A stretch of DNA of 64,000 nt from Chryseobacterium lactis (GCF_003815875.1 NZ_CP033924.1:4960001-5024000); one strand, 5' to 3'; numbered from the stretch's first letter, positions 17,421-29,699 are shown. Numbers and translations are program-made. The notes: generated by a model not told the origin, from the sequence alone.

Positions 17421-18470
17421 TTATAGAATTAACATTGCATCACCGTAAGAATAGAATTTATACTTTTCTTTTACGGCTTCTTCATAAGCGTGCATAATGA
17501 AATCTCTTCCGGCAAATGCAGCAATCATCATAATCAATGTAGACTTCGGTGTGTGGAAGTTGGTGATCATTGAGTTAGCAACTCCAAAATCGTGAGGTGG
17601 ATAAATAAATTTATTAGTCCATCCGTTGAAAGCAGAGATCTTTTTATTTGAAGAAACAGAAGTTTCCAACGCTCTCATTGTAGTAGTACCTACTGCACAT
17701 ACTCTTCTGTGAGAATCTACTGCTTTATTAATGATATCAGCATTTTTCTCATCAATGATGATCTCTTCAGATTCCATTTTGTGCTTAGAAAGATCTTCTA
17801 CCTCGATTGGATTAAAAGTTCCCAACCCTACGTGAAGCGTAACTTCAGCAAAATTGATTCCTTTGATCTCTAATCTTTTCATCAAGTGTCTTGAGAAGTG
17901 AAGACCTGCTGTAGGTGCAGCAACTGCTCCTTCTATTTTAGCATAGATCGTCTGATATCTTTCTGCATCTTCCGGTTCTACTGCTCTTTTGATATATTTT
18001 GGAAGTGGAGTTTCTCCCAATTCTTTCAATTTCGATCTGAATTCTTCATAAGAACCGTCGAATAAGAATCTTAATGTTCTTCCTCTTGAAGTTGTATTAT
18101 CAATAACCTCAGCTACCAATGATTCATCTTCAGTAAAGAATAATTTGTTACCAATTCTGATTTTTCTTGCAGGGTCTACCAATACATCCCATACACGAGT
18201 TTCTTTATCCAGTTCTCTTAAAAGGAAAACTTCAATTTTAGCACCTGTTTTTTCTTTATTTCCGTAAAGACGTGCAGGGAAAACTTTAGTATTATTGAAG
18301 ATAAACAAATCGTCCTCATCAAAATAATCTACTACATCTCTGAATAATTTATGCTCAATAGTTTGTGTTTTTCTATCAAGAACCATTAATCTAGCTTCGT
18401 CTCTGTGTTCTGAAGGGTGTTCTGCTAATAATTCCGCAGGAAGATCAAAATTAAAATCTGATGTTTTCAT
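17421..18470 (-). CDS. queA: S-adenosylmethionine:tRNA ribosyltransferase-isomerase QueA
   Basis: The 349-residue protein matches QueA along its length: [19 protein letters not shown] start, [20 protein letters not shown], the conserved [26 protein letters not shown] and the C-terminal [18 protein letters not shown]. It transfers and isomerises the ribosyl moiety of SAM onto preQ1-modified tRNA to form epoxyqueuosine. No other queuosine gene is in the window. The gene is bounded by the hairpin at 17353 and a 277-base intergenic region upstream. Confidence 0.97.
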   Translation of the reverse strand: MKTSDFNFDLPAELLAEHPSEHRDEARLMVLDRKTQTIEHKLFRDVVDYFDEDDLFIFNNTKVFPARLYGNKEKTGAKIEVFLLRELDKETRVWDVLVDPARKIRIGNKLFFTEDESLVAEVIDNTTSRGRTLRFLFDGSYEEFRSKLKELGETPLPKYIKRAVEPEDAERYQTIYAKIEGAVAAPTAGLHFSRHLMKRLEIKGINFAEVTLHVGLGTFNPIEVEDLSKHKMESEEIIIDEKNADIINKAVDSHRRVCAVGTTTMRALETSVSSNKKISAFNGWTNKFIYPPHDFGVANSMITNFHTPKSTLIMMIAAFAGRDFIMHAYEEAVKEKYKFYSYGDAMLIL

Positions 18471-18747
18471 TTTTTAAATTACGGTTTAAAAATTATTGAA
18501 ATTACAAGGTGTAATTTTCGGAGTGCAAATATACAACATTCAACACCCCTTTGTCAAGTATTATTTACAATGAAATATAAAACCGTGATTATACGGGGAT
18601 TCCGATAGGAGAAAAAGTTCTATTTTAGCTTCCGGCAAAAAATTATCATGGAAATATCAAACAATTATCTGTCAATACTTCAATATATTATCATAGAATA
18701 TTTTAACAAAACATATCAGATTTAATAACAATTAAAAAATAATAACA
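18471..18747. other. Intergenic region between queA and the AIM24 gene
   Basis: A divergent promoter region of 277 bases, AT-rich especially after 18640. I see no convincing TAnnTTTG box, hairpin or small coding sequence. Confidence 0.4.
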
Positions 18748-19440
18748 ATGAGCAAGTATTCAATCGAAGCATTTATTAACGAAACCAAAGAAAATCCGCA
18801 GCAAAGGGATTATTTTGAACTGGAAACCAAACATCTTCTGGAAATCAACCTCAATAATCAGGCAGTATGGACGAAAAGAGGAAGTATGGTAAGCTATGTA
18901 GGAAATATCAATTTTGAAAGACAGGGAATGCTGTCCGGAGGAATTGGTAATCTATTAAAGAAAGCCATAAGCGGTGAAGGTGCTAAACTGATGAAGGCTG
19001 AAGGAACCGGGAAATTATATGTAGCAGATTCCGGGAAAAAAGTCCGTATTCTTTATTTGAACAACGAATCTGTTTGCGTTAATGGCAATGATGTATTAGC
19101 CCATGAACAAAGCGTAAAAAGCGATATTACCATGCTTAAAAGCATTGCGGGAATGATGTCCGGCGGCCTTTTTCAGGTAAAACTTTCAGGAACCGGGCAT
19201 ATTGCGATAACCACTCACGGTGATCCTTTAACACTGCTCGTAACTCCTGACACCCCTGTTTTCACGGATCCTAATGCGACTGTTGCCTGGTCCGGAAACT
19301 TAAGCCCCGAACTGAAAACCAATGTTTCATTTAAAAGCCTTATCGGAAGAGGAAGTGGTGAAGAATTCCAGATGAAATTTTCAGGAAACGGCTGGGTACT
19401 GATTCAACCCTATGAAGAAGTGTACTTTATGGAAAAATAA
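18748..19440 (+). CDS. AIM24 family protein
   Basis: A 230-residue protein with the AIM24/TIGR00266-like double-stranded beta-helix: LNNQAVWTKRGSMVSYVGNI near the start, MLSGGIGNLLKKAISGEG, and a Gly-rich second half with LSGTGHIAITTHGDPLTL and FSGNGWVLIQPYEEV. There is no signal peptide, so it is probably cytosolic. The bacterial family has no agreed biochemical function. It is followed 54 bases later by an exported M61 peptidase and could be cotranscribed with it. Confidence 0.85.
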   Translation: MSKYSIEAFINETKENPQQRDYFELETKHLLEINLNNQAVWTKRGSMVSYVGNINFERQGMLSGGIGNLLKKAISGEGAKLMKAEGTGKLYVADSGKKVRILYLNNESVCVNGNDVLAHEQSVKSDITMLKSIAGMMSGGLFQVKLSGTGHIAITTHGDPLTLLVTPDTPVFTDPNATVAWSGNLSPELKTNVSFKSLIGRGSGEEFQMKFSGNGWVLIQPYEEVYFMEK

Positions 19441-19494
19441 AGTGACCTCAACTTGGGCAATTTTTGTATTTTCGTACTTACTAAAATAAAGAGG

Positions 19495-21030
19495 ATGAAT
19501 AACCTGATCAAGTTAGTTTTCGTACTAATTATCTTTCCTACTACAATTATTGCCCAATCATCAAAGAAAATTTACAATTACAATATAGACCTTCTTCACG
19601 TATCCAATGATGAAGTGACGGTTTCTTTTGCTCCACCTAAAAATAATCTTAAGCAAGGGAAGTTTATTATTCCCAAACTGGTTCCCGGGTTTTACCAGGC
19701 TATGAATTTCGGACAGTACGTTTCTAATCTGGTTGCCACCGATAAAAATGGAAAAAAAATCTCTACTGAGCGTTTGGATCAAAATAGCTGGATGGTACAC
19801 GATCTTAAACACGTCAACAAAATATCATATCAGGTAGCCGACGGATGGGACTCTTTAGAAAAAGATACCTATGAAGCTAAATCTGCCGGTAGTATGTTTA
19901 TTAAAGACAGCGTTTTTGTCATCAATTATAATTCTTTGGTGGGCTATTTTGAAGAAATAAAAGATACTCCCTACCAAATTAATATTACAAAAAATAAGGA
20001 TTTCTATGCTTCATCTGCCTTAGATTACAAAAAGAAAGATAAAAACACAGATATAGTCTGGGCAAAAGATTACCGACAATTGGTTGATTCTCCGGCTATG
20101 TACTGTGTTCCAGATACAACATGGCTGAAAATAGGCCATACTGAAGTACTTGTTTCGTTTTACAATAAGCAAGAACGGCAGTATTCAAAGACCATAGCTC
20201 ATGAGATAGAGAATATTTTGAAAAATCAGCAAGCTTATCTGGGCGGAACATTACCGGTGAATAAATATGCATTTTTGATTTATTATGAATCTTCAAATGA
20301 AAAAGGATTTATGGGTGACGGGCTGGAGCATTCTCAATCTACCGTATGCCTCTACCGTTCGGGAAGTATGAAGTTTCTACCTAATGCTTTAAACAGGGTC
20401 GCTTCTCATGAATTCTTCCATATAGTAACTCCGCTTAATATTCATTCCGGAGAAATTCAGCATTATGATTTCCTGAATCCTTCGATGTCTAAACATCTAT
20501 GGTTATATGAGGGTATGACGGAGTATGCCACCATTCATATGCCAATAAAACAAAAGATGATCAGTTTGGAAGATTTTGAAAAAACCCTGGAGGAAAAGAT
20601 CAAAGGAATGAAAGAATTCGATGATAAAGTATCTTTCACGGAAATCAGTAAAAATGCCATGACCAGACAGGATCAGTACATGAATTTTTACGAAAAAGGT
20701 CCGTTATTGGGACTATGTCTGGATATCAGACTGCGGGAACTTTCGGGAGGAAAAATGGGAACTCAGGATCTGATGCTGCAATTGATGAAAAAATATGGAG
20801 CAGGTAAATATTTTAATGATGATGATTTATTTGATGAAATTACAACAATGACCTATCCTGAAATCCGAACATTTTTCAAAGATTATATAGAAGGTACTCA
20901 ACCCGTTCCTTTAAAAGAATATCTGGCAAAAGTGGGTTTCACCTATGATGAAAATACCGGAAAAGTAAGCCTCGTACCTAATCCGGACTCTAAACAACTG
21001 GCTTTAAGAAAAGCATGGATTGACCAATAA
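19495..21030 (+). CDS. Exported M61 family metallopeptidase
   Basis: With the ATG at 19495 the product is 511 residues, starting with a good signal peptide (LIKLVFVLIIFPTTIIAQ). An in-frame TTG at 19453 would add 14 residues ahead of it and is unlikely. The zinc motif HEFFH sits in VASHEFFHIVTPLN, followed by the downstream Glu in LWLYEGMTEY. M61 enzymes are glycyl aminopeptidases of about 600 residues that often end in a PDZ domain; this one stops without a visible PDZ. It is a periplasmic or surface peptidase in a run of exported hydrolases. Confidence 0.88.
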   Translation: MNNLIKLVFVLIIFPTTIIAQSSKKIYNYNIDLLHVSNDEVTVSFAPPKNNLKQGKFIIPKLVPGFYQAMNFGQYVSNLVATDKNGKKISTERLDQNSWMVHDLKHVNKISYQVADGWDSLEKDTYEAKSAGSMFIKDSVFVINYNSLVGYFEEIKDTPYQINITKNKDFYASSALDYKKKDKNTDIVWAKDYRQLVDSPAMYCVPDTTWLKIGHTEVLVSFYNKQERQYSKTIAHEIENILKNQQAYLGGTLPVNKYAFLIYYESSNEKGFMGDGLEHSQSTVCLYRSGSMKFLPNALNRVASHEFFHIVTPLNIHSGEIQHYDFLNPSMSKHLWLYEGMTEYATIHMPIKQKMISLEDFEKTLEEKIKGMKEFDDKVSFTEISKNAMTRQDQYMNFYEKGPLLGLCLDIRLRELSGGKMGTQDLMLQLMKKYGAGKYFNDDDLFDEITTMTYPEIRTFFKDYIEGTQPVPLKEYLAKVGFTYDENTGKVSLVPNPDSKQLALRKAWIDQ

Positions 21031-21081
21031 AATTTGGTTTAAAAACCTATCATCAAGTATTTACCTTATTAAAACTTTACT

Positions 21082-22155
21082 ATGAAAAGACAACTTTCAG
21101 GATTGTTGGTGATGATGATTCATTTTGCCTATCCGCAGATACAGAAAGTGGAGCAAGTGATCGATGCCTGTGTAAAAAAAGATAATTTCAACGGCTCCGT
21201 ATTACTAGCAAAAAATGGAAAAACCGAATTGCTTACCTATAAAGGCTTATCCAACAGACATTATAACATCAGTTTTTCTGATGAAACAAGGTTTCATATT
21301 TTTTCACTCACCAAGACCTTTACGGCAGCTTTAATTATGCAGCTTTATGAAAAGGGAAAAATCAATCTGGATGCTACTATTTCTACCTACTATCCCGAAT
21401 ATAAAGGAGAAGCAGGTACAAAAGCAACGATAAGAAACCTGCTCACCTACAGCAGCGGCCGAGAAAATAAAGACCTCCGTTCACCGGAATTCATCCATCA
21501 GGCTTATGACAACACGATCTGGAATCTTGATGATTTTATTACCACTTTTCTTTCTGAAAAGCTGATTGATAGACCAGGAACAAAATTCAGTTACAACAAT
21601 GGCGATTTCATTCTTCTTGGGAAGATCATTGAAAAAATATACCACAAACCTTTTGAAGAGGTTTTAAAAGAGCAAATCCTTATTCCGCTCAACATGCAAA
21701 ATACAGGATTTCTTCATCATAACGATATTATCAAAAATATAGATGATGGATACGCTGCCGATTCGTCTGATCCGTTTGCTCTTCATACCCCGACCAATAC
21801 CTATATTGATAATTTTTATTCGGCAGGAGCTATGTATTCTACTCCTAAAGATCTGCTCATTTTTGATCAGGCTGTGTTTAATTCTGTTCTGTTCAACAAA
21901 AAGACTTTAGAAACAATGCTGACTGCTGATAAAAAACTGGAAGATACAGCATTGGGCTTTTGGGTGTATCCTAAAAAATTCGGTTCAGTCAATACTATAT
22001 TTGCTGAACGTCAGGGAGAAGGATACGGGCACAGTGCCAACTGGGTACATCTGGTGGATAAAGGTCTTACAGTGATCATTCTGTCAAATACCAAAGACAT
22101 TAAATACCTCAACAAGATGAGGGAAAGAGTAATCAGTGCTTACTATGGACAATGA
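21082..22155 (+). CDS. Exported serine hydrolase, beta-lactamase/class C family
   Basis: A 357-residue protein with a signal peptide and the serine beta-lactamase/penicillin-binding fold. The SxxK motif is SLTK in FHIFSLTKTFTAALIMQ, the YxN motif is YNN in FSYNNGDFILLG, and the third box is probably HSA in GYGHSANWVHL. The family includes class C beta-lactamases, DD-peptidases and esterases. The motifs and length fit a peptidase or esterase better than a true AmpC, so I do not call resistance. It follows the M61 gene by 51 bases on the same strand. Confidence 0.88.
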   Translation: MKRQLSGLLVMMIHFAYPQIQKVEQVIDACVKKDNFNGSVLLAKNGKTELLTYKGLSNRHYNISFSDETRFHIFSLTKTFTAALIMQLYEKGKINLDATISTYYPEYKGEAGTKATIRNLLTYSSGRENKDLRSPEFIHQAYDNTIWNLDDFITTFLSEKLIDRPGTKFSYNNGDFILLGKIIEKIYHKPFEEVLKEQILIPLNMQNTGFLHHNDIIKNIDDGYAADSSDPFALHTPTNTYIDNFYSAGAMYSTPKDLLIFDQAVFNSVLFNKKTLETMLTADKKLEDTALGFWVYPKKFGSVNTIFAERQGEGYGHSANWVHLVDKGLTVIILSNTKDIKYLNKMRERVISAYYGQ

Positions 22156-22274
22156 GAATCTTTAGTAATACGCTAAATCAACATAAACCCCCAAACTCTT
22201 AGACTTTCCAACTCAAAAAAACCTCCCTTCCAAACATCAAATTCACATTATTTTTTCTCAAAATATATTCACTA

Positions 22275-22301
22275 TTGTTTGATAAATTTTTAATATATTT
22301 A
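22275..22301 (+). promoter_or_regulatory. Possible promoter of the GH109 operon
   Basis: TTG at 22275 and TATATTTA at 22294 (one mismatch to TAnnTTTG) are separated by 16 bases and lie just ahead of the start codon at 22317. The spacing fits the Bacteroidota -33/-7 arrangement only loosely. Confidence 0.35.
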
Positions 22302-22316
22302 GAAAAAAATATATAA

Positions 22317-24602
<2,286 letters not shown>

Positions 24603-24624
<22 letters not shown>

Positions 24625-25637
24625 TTCAATTTATCGGAGCGAATAAATATGATCTTTCTCCGATTACCGATGGATTGATCAATACGACCTACCTTTTAGA
24701 GGATAAAACCCGAAATGAAAAATTTATTCTGCAAAAGATCAATAATAATGTTTTCAGGCAGCCGGAGATTATCGTCAACAATCATTTGATGATTAATGAA
24801 CTTCTGAGATCAAATAATTATCAATTTCAAATTATAGAGCCTATTCCCTCTCTTATCGATAAACTTCTGGTAAAAGATGCCAATGGCCAACCATGGCGCA
24901 TGCTAAGTTTTGTGGAAAACAGTATTACTTTTCTTACTGCTCCCTCTTTACAGACGGCTTTTGAAGCTGCTAAAACCTTTAGTTATTTTCTTACCACCAT
25001 CAATACTGAAAAGTTACCCGCCATTGAAGATCCGCTTCCTGATTTCCTCAATTTTGAAAAAAGGATTTCGGATTATAAAATTGCACTAAAAGATGCGGCT
25101 CCTCATTTAAAAGAAAATGCAAAGACTGAAATAGAAATCACGAACCGGTTTTTGTCCTTACCTGATCATTGGATAGAAATGGAGAAAAGCAATCAGATTC
25201 CCAAAAGAATCATCCATGCAGATGTAAAAATCAGCAACATTCTTTTTGATCAAAATCATCATCCTTTAGCGGTCATTGATCTGGATACTATGATGATCTC
25301 TACTATTTTATATGATTTTGGCACAATGATCCAATCCTACACCAATACAACCACTGAAGATGACGGAGGCGCCAGAAACAATTTCAATCCTGAAATGTAT
25401 AAGGCTGTAAAAGAAGGATTTCTATTCCATCTAAAAGAAAAATTAACTCCGGAAGAATCTGAAAATCTCGATTATGCTGCACAAGTCGCCATTTATATCC
25501 AGGAACTTCGATTTTTAACCGATTACCTGAACGGAAGCACCTACTATTCTATCAAACATCCTGAACACAATTTGGACAGGACAAAAAATCAGCTGGAATT
25601 ATTGAAGGGGTTGAGGGAATACTTAGAAAATATGTGA
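24603..25637 (+). CDS. N-acetylhexosamine 1-kinase-like phosphotransferase (APH family)
   Basis: A 344-residue APH-fold kinase. DGLINTTYLLE and FILQKINNNVF at the start, the catalytic loop IIHADVKISNILFD, the metal-binding VIDLDTMM and the end LRFLTDYLNGSTYY...HPEHNLDRTKNQLELL line up with bifidobacterial NahK from memory. NahK phosphorylates GlcNAc and GalNAc at C1 using ATP. The gene overlaps the nucleotidyltransferase gene by 22 bases, indicating translational coupling. AmgK (MurNAc/GlcNAc kinase) belongs to the same superfamily and is the main alternative. Substrate assignment rests on similarity and neighbours. Confidence 0.85.
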
Positions 25638-26055
25638 TTTTTTTAAATTCTACTTTTTAAAAACAAAGAACATTTAACTTGCTACGGAATAGCAAAGTTT
25701 AAAGATTATTTATGTGAGCTATGTTGAGATTCCTCCTTCGTCGGAATGACAATAGGCCCACGCTTTATCTCATTAATGCAAAATGAAATATGCTGCTTCT
25801 ATTCAAAGTAACAAAAATCTGTGTACATCTGCGAAATCTGTGGTTAATCAAATGACAAAGTCACAAAAGCTATTTGAACACTTAAGTTATTTTAAGTGTA
25901 CAATCTTTGTGCATAGAAAGTACATTAAAGTTTTTATGAAAATCTCTGATTTTCTTCTAAAGTGAACTTACATGTTTAGTAGCATGATGAGCTTATTGAA
26001 GTGAACTTAAGTGTTATAAAAAAAACTGCATTATCTGCAAAATCTGCAAAAGTTT
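25638..26055. other. Repeat-bearing intergenic region
   Basis: This 418-base gap has no credible gene. It holds a fragment with CATCTGCGAAATCTGTGG near 25824 and TATCTGCAAAATCTGC near 26031, resembling the ATCTGCGAG repeats at 48831-49065, then the dispersed repeat at 25853-25970 and a partial second end, AAGTGAACTTAA, at 25999. It looks like a landing zone of small intergenic repeats. Confidence 0.6.
25853..25970 (+). repeat. Dispersed intergenic repeat, copy A
   Basis: About 118 bases with an inverted second copy at 34334-34446. Shared blocks are GTCACAAAAGCT-TTTGAACAC, TTTAAGTG, GAAAATC-GATTTT and GTGAACTT, in the same order; by eye about three quarters of positions agree. It contains two hairpins: CACTTAA-N6-TTAAGTG (25879-25898) and GAAAATC-TCT-GATTTTC (25938-25954). 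Confidence 0.75.
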
Positions 26056-26553
26056 TTATTTCAAAAAGTTCAGAATAGCTTTCCAATCTTCGAGTTTTTT
26101 CTCAAGTGGAATTGTATAAGCAGGACTTGTTGAGGGAAGTAAAAATACGGGTAAGCTATTATTCTTCCCTAATAGTTTAATCAGATTTTTATAGGACTTT
26201 CCGCCATTACAGAAAATAGCTTTGATATGTGGATGTTCTTCCAAAAGCTCAGCAATCTGATTGGCTTCTTCGTTTTTAATATCAGAATCCAGGCTTCCTT
26301 TTCTTTCGCAGGAGTCGATGACATCCCAGAGGGCAATATGATGTTTCTTTATTGTTTTAATTCTTTGGACATACTCTTCAGTAAATTCTTCATTCAGCAA
26401 TTCAAAAATAATTCTCCAGAATTTGTTCTGAGGATGTGCATAATATTGCTGTTTCTCCAATGACTTTCCACCCGGGATTGAGCCCAGAATCAGAATTTCA
26501 GACTGTTGATCAATAATTGGAGGAAAAGAAGAAATACGGTTTTGCATGATCAA
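26056..26553 (-). CDS. DNA-deoxyinosine (hypoxanthine-DNA) glycosylase, uracil-DNA glycosylase superfamily
   Basis: A 165-residue protein with the motifs of the hypoxanthine-DNA glycosylase branch: ILGSIPGGKSL near the N-terminus, AHPQNKFWRII, ALWDVIDSCERKGSLDS, FCNGGKSYKNL and LPSTSPAYT near the end. It removes deaminated adenine (hypoxanthine) from DNA, starting base excision repair. It stands alone between a repeat-rich gap and the S9 peptidase terminator. The second methionine (residue 3) is an equally good start. Confidence 0.9.
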   Translation of the reverse strand: MIMQNRISSFPPIIDQQSEILILGSIPGGKSLEKQQYYAHPQNKFWRIIFELLNEEFTEEYVQRIKTIKKHHIALWDVIDSCERKGSLDSDIKNEEANQIAELLEEHPHIKAIFCNGGKSYKNLIKLLGKNNSLPVFLLPSTSPAYTIPLEKKLEDWKAILNFLK

Positions 26554-26593
26554 ATATATGCATTTTGGCTAAAGCCATTGGAATTTTTATATA

Positions 26594-26616
26594 AAAAAAG
26601 CGGGCTAAAGCCCGCT
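26594..26616 (-). terminator. Terminator of the S9 peptidase gene
   Basis: AGCGGGC-TTTA-GCCCGCT followed by TTTTTT on the minus strand, 13 bases after the stop codon. Confidence 0.85.
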
Positions 26617-26629
26617 CCCATTGATATTT

Positions 26630-28624
26630 TTATAATGTTTCTTTCAACCAGTCAAAGAATTCTCTCTGCCATACCAATCCGTTTTGTGGATGAAGTACCC
26701 AGTGATTTTCGTTCGGGAAGTAAACCAGTTTAGATTTTAAACCTCTTAATTTTGCAGCCTGGAAAGCTTCCTGTCCTTGCTCGTAAGGTACACGGAAATC
26801 AATTCCACCCTGAACAATCATAATGGGCTTATTCCATTTTTCTACAAAGTTGCTTGGGTTAAATTCTGTATAAGCCTTTGGAAGTGGCTTTTCCCATGGA
26901 GAACCAAGATCCCAGTTGGCAAACCAAAGCTCTTCAGTCGTCAGATACCATGATTTCATGTCAAATAATCCATCATGTGCAATGAACGTTTTGAATCTGT
27001 TTTCGTGGATCCCGGCTAACATGAATACACTGTATCCTCCATAGCTTGCTCCTACCGCTGCTACTCTTTCTCCGTCTACATACGGTAAAGTTTTCGCATA
27101 ATCAGTAGCTGCCAGATAATCTCTCATCGGCTGTCCACCCCAGTCTTTTGAAATATCTTCATTCCATTTTGTACCCCATCCCGGCATCCCTCTTCTGTTC
27201 GGAGCTACTACGATATAATCATGAGCAGTCATTAATGCGAAGTTCCATCTTACACTGAAATATTGTGTCAATGCAGACTGTGGACCTCCCTGACAGTATA
27301 CTAATGTCGGGTACTTTTTGTTTGGATCAAAGTTGGGTGGATAGTGGAACCATACTCCCATTTCTTTACCATCGGAAGTTTTCACCATCTTAAGTTCGGA
27401 TTTTCCTTGCGCCAATTTAGCATAGGTATCTTTATTGGCTTCGGTCACCTGCTTCATCTCTCCATTTTTAAGGTTAACAGAGAATAGTTCCGTTGCGTGG
27501 TTTACATCTGTTCTTCCTACTAAAAGTGAAGTTTTATTGTCTGTAAAAATTTCGTTAACATCGAAATCTCCTTTGGTAATCTGCTGTACTTTTGCTGATT
27601 TTGAATCCAGTGAGAAAAGCTGCTTTGTTCCTCTGTAAGCTGCAGTAAAGTAAATTGTTTTTGAATCTGCTCCCCAAAGAACGTCTCCAGAAACACTATC
27701 ATCCCAACCTGCAGTCAGATTGGTTACTTTTCCGGTCTTCCAGTCCATGATTTTCACATCATTTTTATCAGCTTCATACCCGTCTCTGGCCATACTCTGC
27801 CAGATCAGCGATTTTCCATCCGGACTGAATTTTGGGTTAATATCGTACCCTTTATTAGATTCGGTAATGTTTTTTGTAGTACCTGAAGCCATATCGTAGG
27901 CAAAAATATCCGTATTGGTACTTGTTGCATACTCTTTACCGCTTTTAGGCTTTGTAACGTATAAAAGCTGTGCAGAATCGGCACTCCAGATAAAGTCTTC
28001 TGCTCCACCGAAAGGTCTTTGCGGCGAATCCCATGTTTTTCCTTCCAGTAGATCTTTGGCACCTTCTACTTTATCGGAAGTATTTACTACAAATACGTGA
28101 TTGTATTTTCCTTCATTGAAATAATCCCAATGTCTGTGATTCAGGTCTGTATACACCTGAGCTGTGGTCTTCGGAGTATCGGCATATTTATCCTTACCCA
28201 TTAATTTTTCAACCAACACCTGCTTACTGAAGGCGATTCTTTTTCCATCCGGAGAAATAACGATATTATCGACTTCACCAATTGTATAAAATTCACTCCA
28301 TGTCTTTCCGGCGTCTTTGGAAAGATAGATTTTATCGCCTTCCTGAGCATAAATCCCATTCTTATCCCATTGGATCAGAGATTTTTTACCGAAATCTATT
28401 TTTGCAGATTGATTATTAAGAACATTCAGAAAGTAGTTCTCACTTTTTGTTTTTTCTGTTTTCAGATCTACCTGTCCTACTTTGTAAATAAGAGAAGCCT
28501 GATCCGGTGAAACTGCCTGCACTCCAACTTTTTTCAAAGTCCAAAGAATTTCAGGCGTCATTACTTGTTGTGCATTCATTAAAAGCGGAGCTGCCAGAGC
28601 CAGCAGACTGTACTTAAGTTTCAT
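26630..28624 (-). CDS. Exported S9 family prolyl oligopeptidase-type peptidase
   Basis: A 664-residue protein with a signal peptide (LLALAAPLLMNAQ), an N-terminal beta-propeller with WD40-like blades (VISPDGKRIAFSKQ, NPKFSPDGKSLIWQS) and a C-terminal alpha/beta hydrolase. The catalytic triad is the Ser of GASYGGYS, the Asp of QGGIDFRVPYEQG and the His of NENHWVLHP. This layout fits acylaminoacyl-peptidase or dipeptidyl-peptidase relatives, which trim peptides in the periplasm. It appears monocistronic, with a clear terminator. Confidence 0.93.
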   Translation of the reverse strand: MKLKYSLLALAAPLLMNAQQVMTPEILWTLKKVGVQAVSPDQASLIYKVGQVDLKTEKTKSENYFLNVLNNQSAKIDFGKKSLIQWDKNGIYAQEGDKIYLSKDAGKTWSEFYTIGEVDNIVISPDGKRIAFSKQVLVEKLMGKDKYADTPKTTAQVYTDLNHRHWDYFNEGKYNHVFVVNTSDKVEGAKDLLEGKTWDSPQRPFGGAEDFIWSADSAQLLYVTKPKSGKEYATSTNTDIFAYDMASGTTKNITESNKGYDINPKFSPDGKSLIWQSMARDGYEADKNDVKIMDWKTGKVTNLTAGWDDSVSGDVLWGADSKTIYFTAAYRGTKQLFSLDSKSAKVQQITKGDFDVNEIFTDNKTSLLVGRTDVNHATELFSVNLKNGEMKQVTEANKDTYAKLAQGKSELKMVKTSDGKEMGVWFHYPPNFDPNKKYPTLVYCQGGPQSALTQYFSVRWNFALMTAHDYIVVAPNRRGMPGWGTKWNEDISKDWGGQPMRDYLAATDYAKTLPYVDGERVAAVGASYGGYSVFMLAGIHENRFKTFIAHDGLFDMKSWYLTTEELWFANWDLGSPWEKPLPKAYTEFNPSNFVEKWNKPIMIVQGGIDFRVPYEQGQEAFQAAKLRGLKSKLVYFPNENHWVLHPQNGLVWQREFFDWLKETL

Positions 28625-28827
28625 ATGTCAATATTCATTTTTTAACGGAATTACAAAATCATAGCGATTTCAATAATTCCTTTTATTAAATTCAAAGATT
28701 GCCAAAGTTAGTATTTAAAATAAAAATGGACGAAAAAATTAACACTTAAGTTTTCTAAAATTAAAATAATTAATTAGTCAATAGGTAAATTTCATTAATT
28801 TTATCAAAAACTAAATATCCAACCATC

Positions 28828-29694
28828 ATGAAAAAAATTTTACTTTTTTCGTCAATCCTTTTTTCATCATTCCTTTTTTCACAAATAGCCATACTTCCTA
28901 TCGGAACTCATTATAACAATGCTTATCAGGCTACTATTTCAGGAAACGGAACTATTTATTATACTACCGACGGCAGCACACCGACCTTGAGCTCGTCTTC
29001 GGCTATCAATAATGTGCAAATCTCTATTAATCAGAATAAGGAAATCAAGGCCTTTCTTGTTGATGGCCAGGGAAATTCTTCCGCTATAATCAGCAAAAAG
29101 TATTACACCGGAAGTATTCCTGATGCTGCCATTTATTTTAAAGCTCCTTCTACATGGACATCTGGAAGTTGTATTATGATCGATATGGTGAATCCAAATT
29201 CAATTAACGGATTTGTAATTGATACTTTCTGGCCGGGAATGGCGATGCAGCCTACCGGTTGTGAAACCTGGTATAAAATAAGCCGAAATTTTGAAGAAGC
29301 TAATGTAAGTTTTAATAACTGTACTCCTTTCGAAAATATCCCTCAAACGGTTACAACCAATTCGATTCCGATGGGAAGTACTCTATACTATGACTTTACA
29401 GATGGAATTATAACGAATCCACCTTCCTGCTTATTTTTAGCAACTCGTGAAAATCAGTCACAAGGTAAAAATGTTTTGATCAAAATTTATCCAAATCCTG
29501 TTTCAGATATTCTAAAGGTAAATACTGATCGGTATTTTCAGGAGTATGAAATCATAGATGTTACCGGAAAAATAGTTTCAAATGGTAAGTTTAAAAAAGA
29601 TATTTCCATTCATGATCTTATTTCAGGAAATTATTTTTTAAAACTGAAAGACCAAAAGGGAGATTTAGTTTTACTGAAATTCATTAAGAAATAA
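28828..29694 (+). CDS. T9SS-exported protein with chitobiase-C-like and CBM26-like domains
   Basis: The 288-residue protein has a signal peptide and three small domains. Residues about 20-95 have TIYYTTDGSTPTLSSSSA, typical of the chitobiase/beta-hexosaminidase C-terminal (CHB_HEX_C) fold. Residues about 100-190, with AAIYFKAPSTW, WPGMAMQPTGCETWYK and a final QTVTTNS, resemble starch-binding family 26. The last 75 residues (IKIYPNPVSDILKV, then YEIIDVTGK and GNYFLKLKD) are a type A T9SS sorting domain. No catalytic domain is present. It is probably a surface or secreted carbohydrate-binding protein; the starch-binding call is by pattern only. Confidence 0.82.
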   Translation: MKKILLFSSILFSSFLFSQIAILPIGTHYNNAYQATISGNGTIYYTTDGSTPTLSSSSAINNVQISINQNKEIKAFLVDGQGNSSAIISKKYYTGSIPDAAIYFKAPSTWTSGSCIMIDMVNPNSINGFVIDTFWPGMAMQPTGCETWYKISRNFEEANVSFNNCTPFENIPQTVTTNSIPMGSTLYYDFTDGIITNPPSCLFLATRENQSQGKNVLIKIYPNPVSDILKVNTDRYFQEYEIIDVTGKIVSNGKFKKDISIHDLISGNYFLKLKDQKGDLVLLKFIKK

Positions 29695-29699
29695 AAAAA

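Noticed and set aside
21082..22155. Class C beta-lactamase resistance gene
   Set aside because: SxxK and YxN are present, but the third motif and overall sequence fit general serine hydrolases; resistance cannot be claimed.
25735..25760. Short gene or regulatory site at GAGATTCCTCCTTCGTCGGAATGACA
   Set aside because: The word looks like a small dispersed repeat of this lineage, but only one copy was found in the window, so it cannot be supported as a repeat here.
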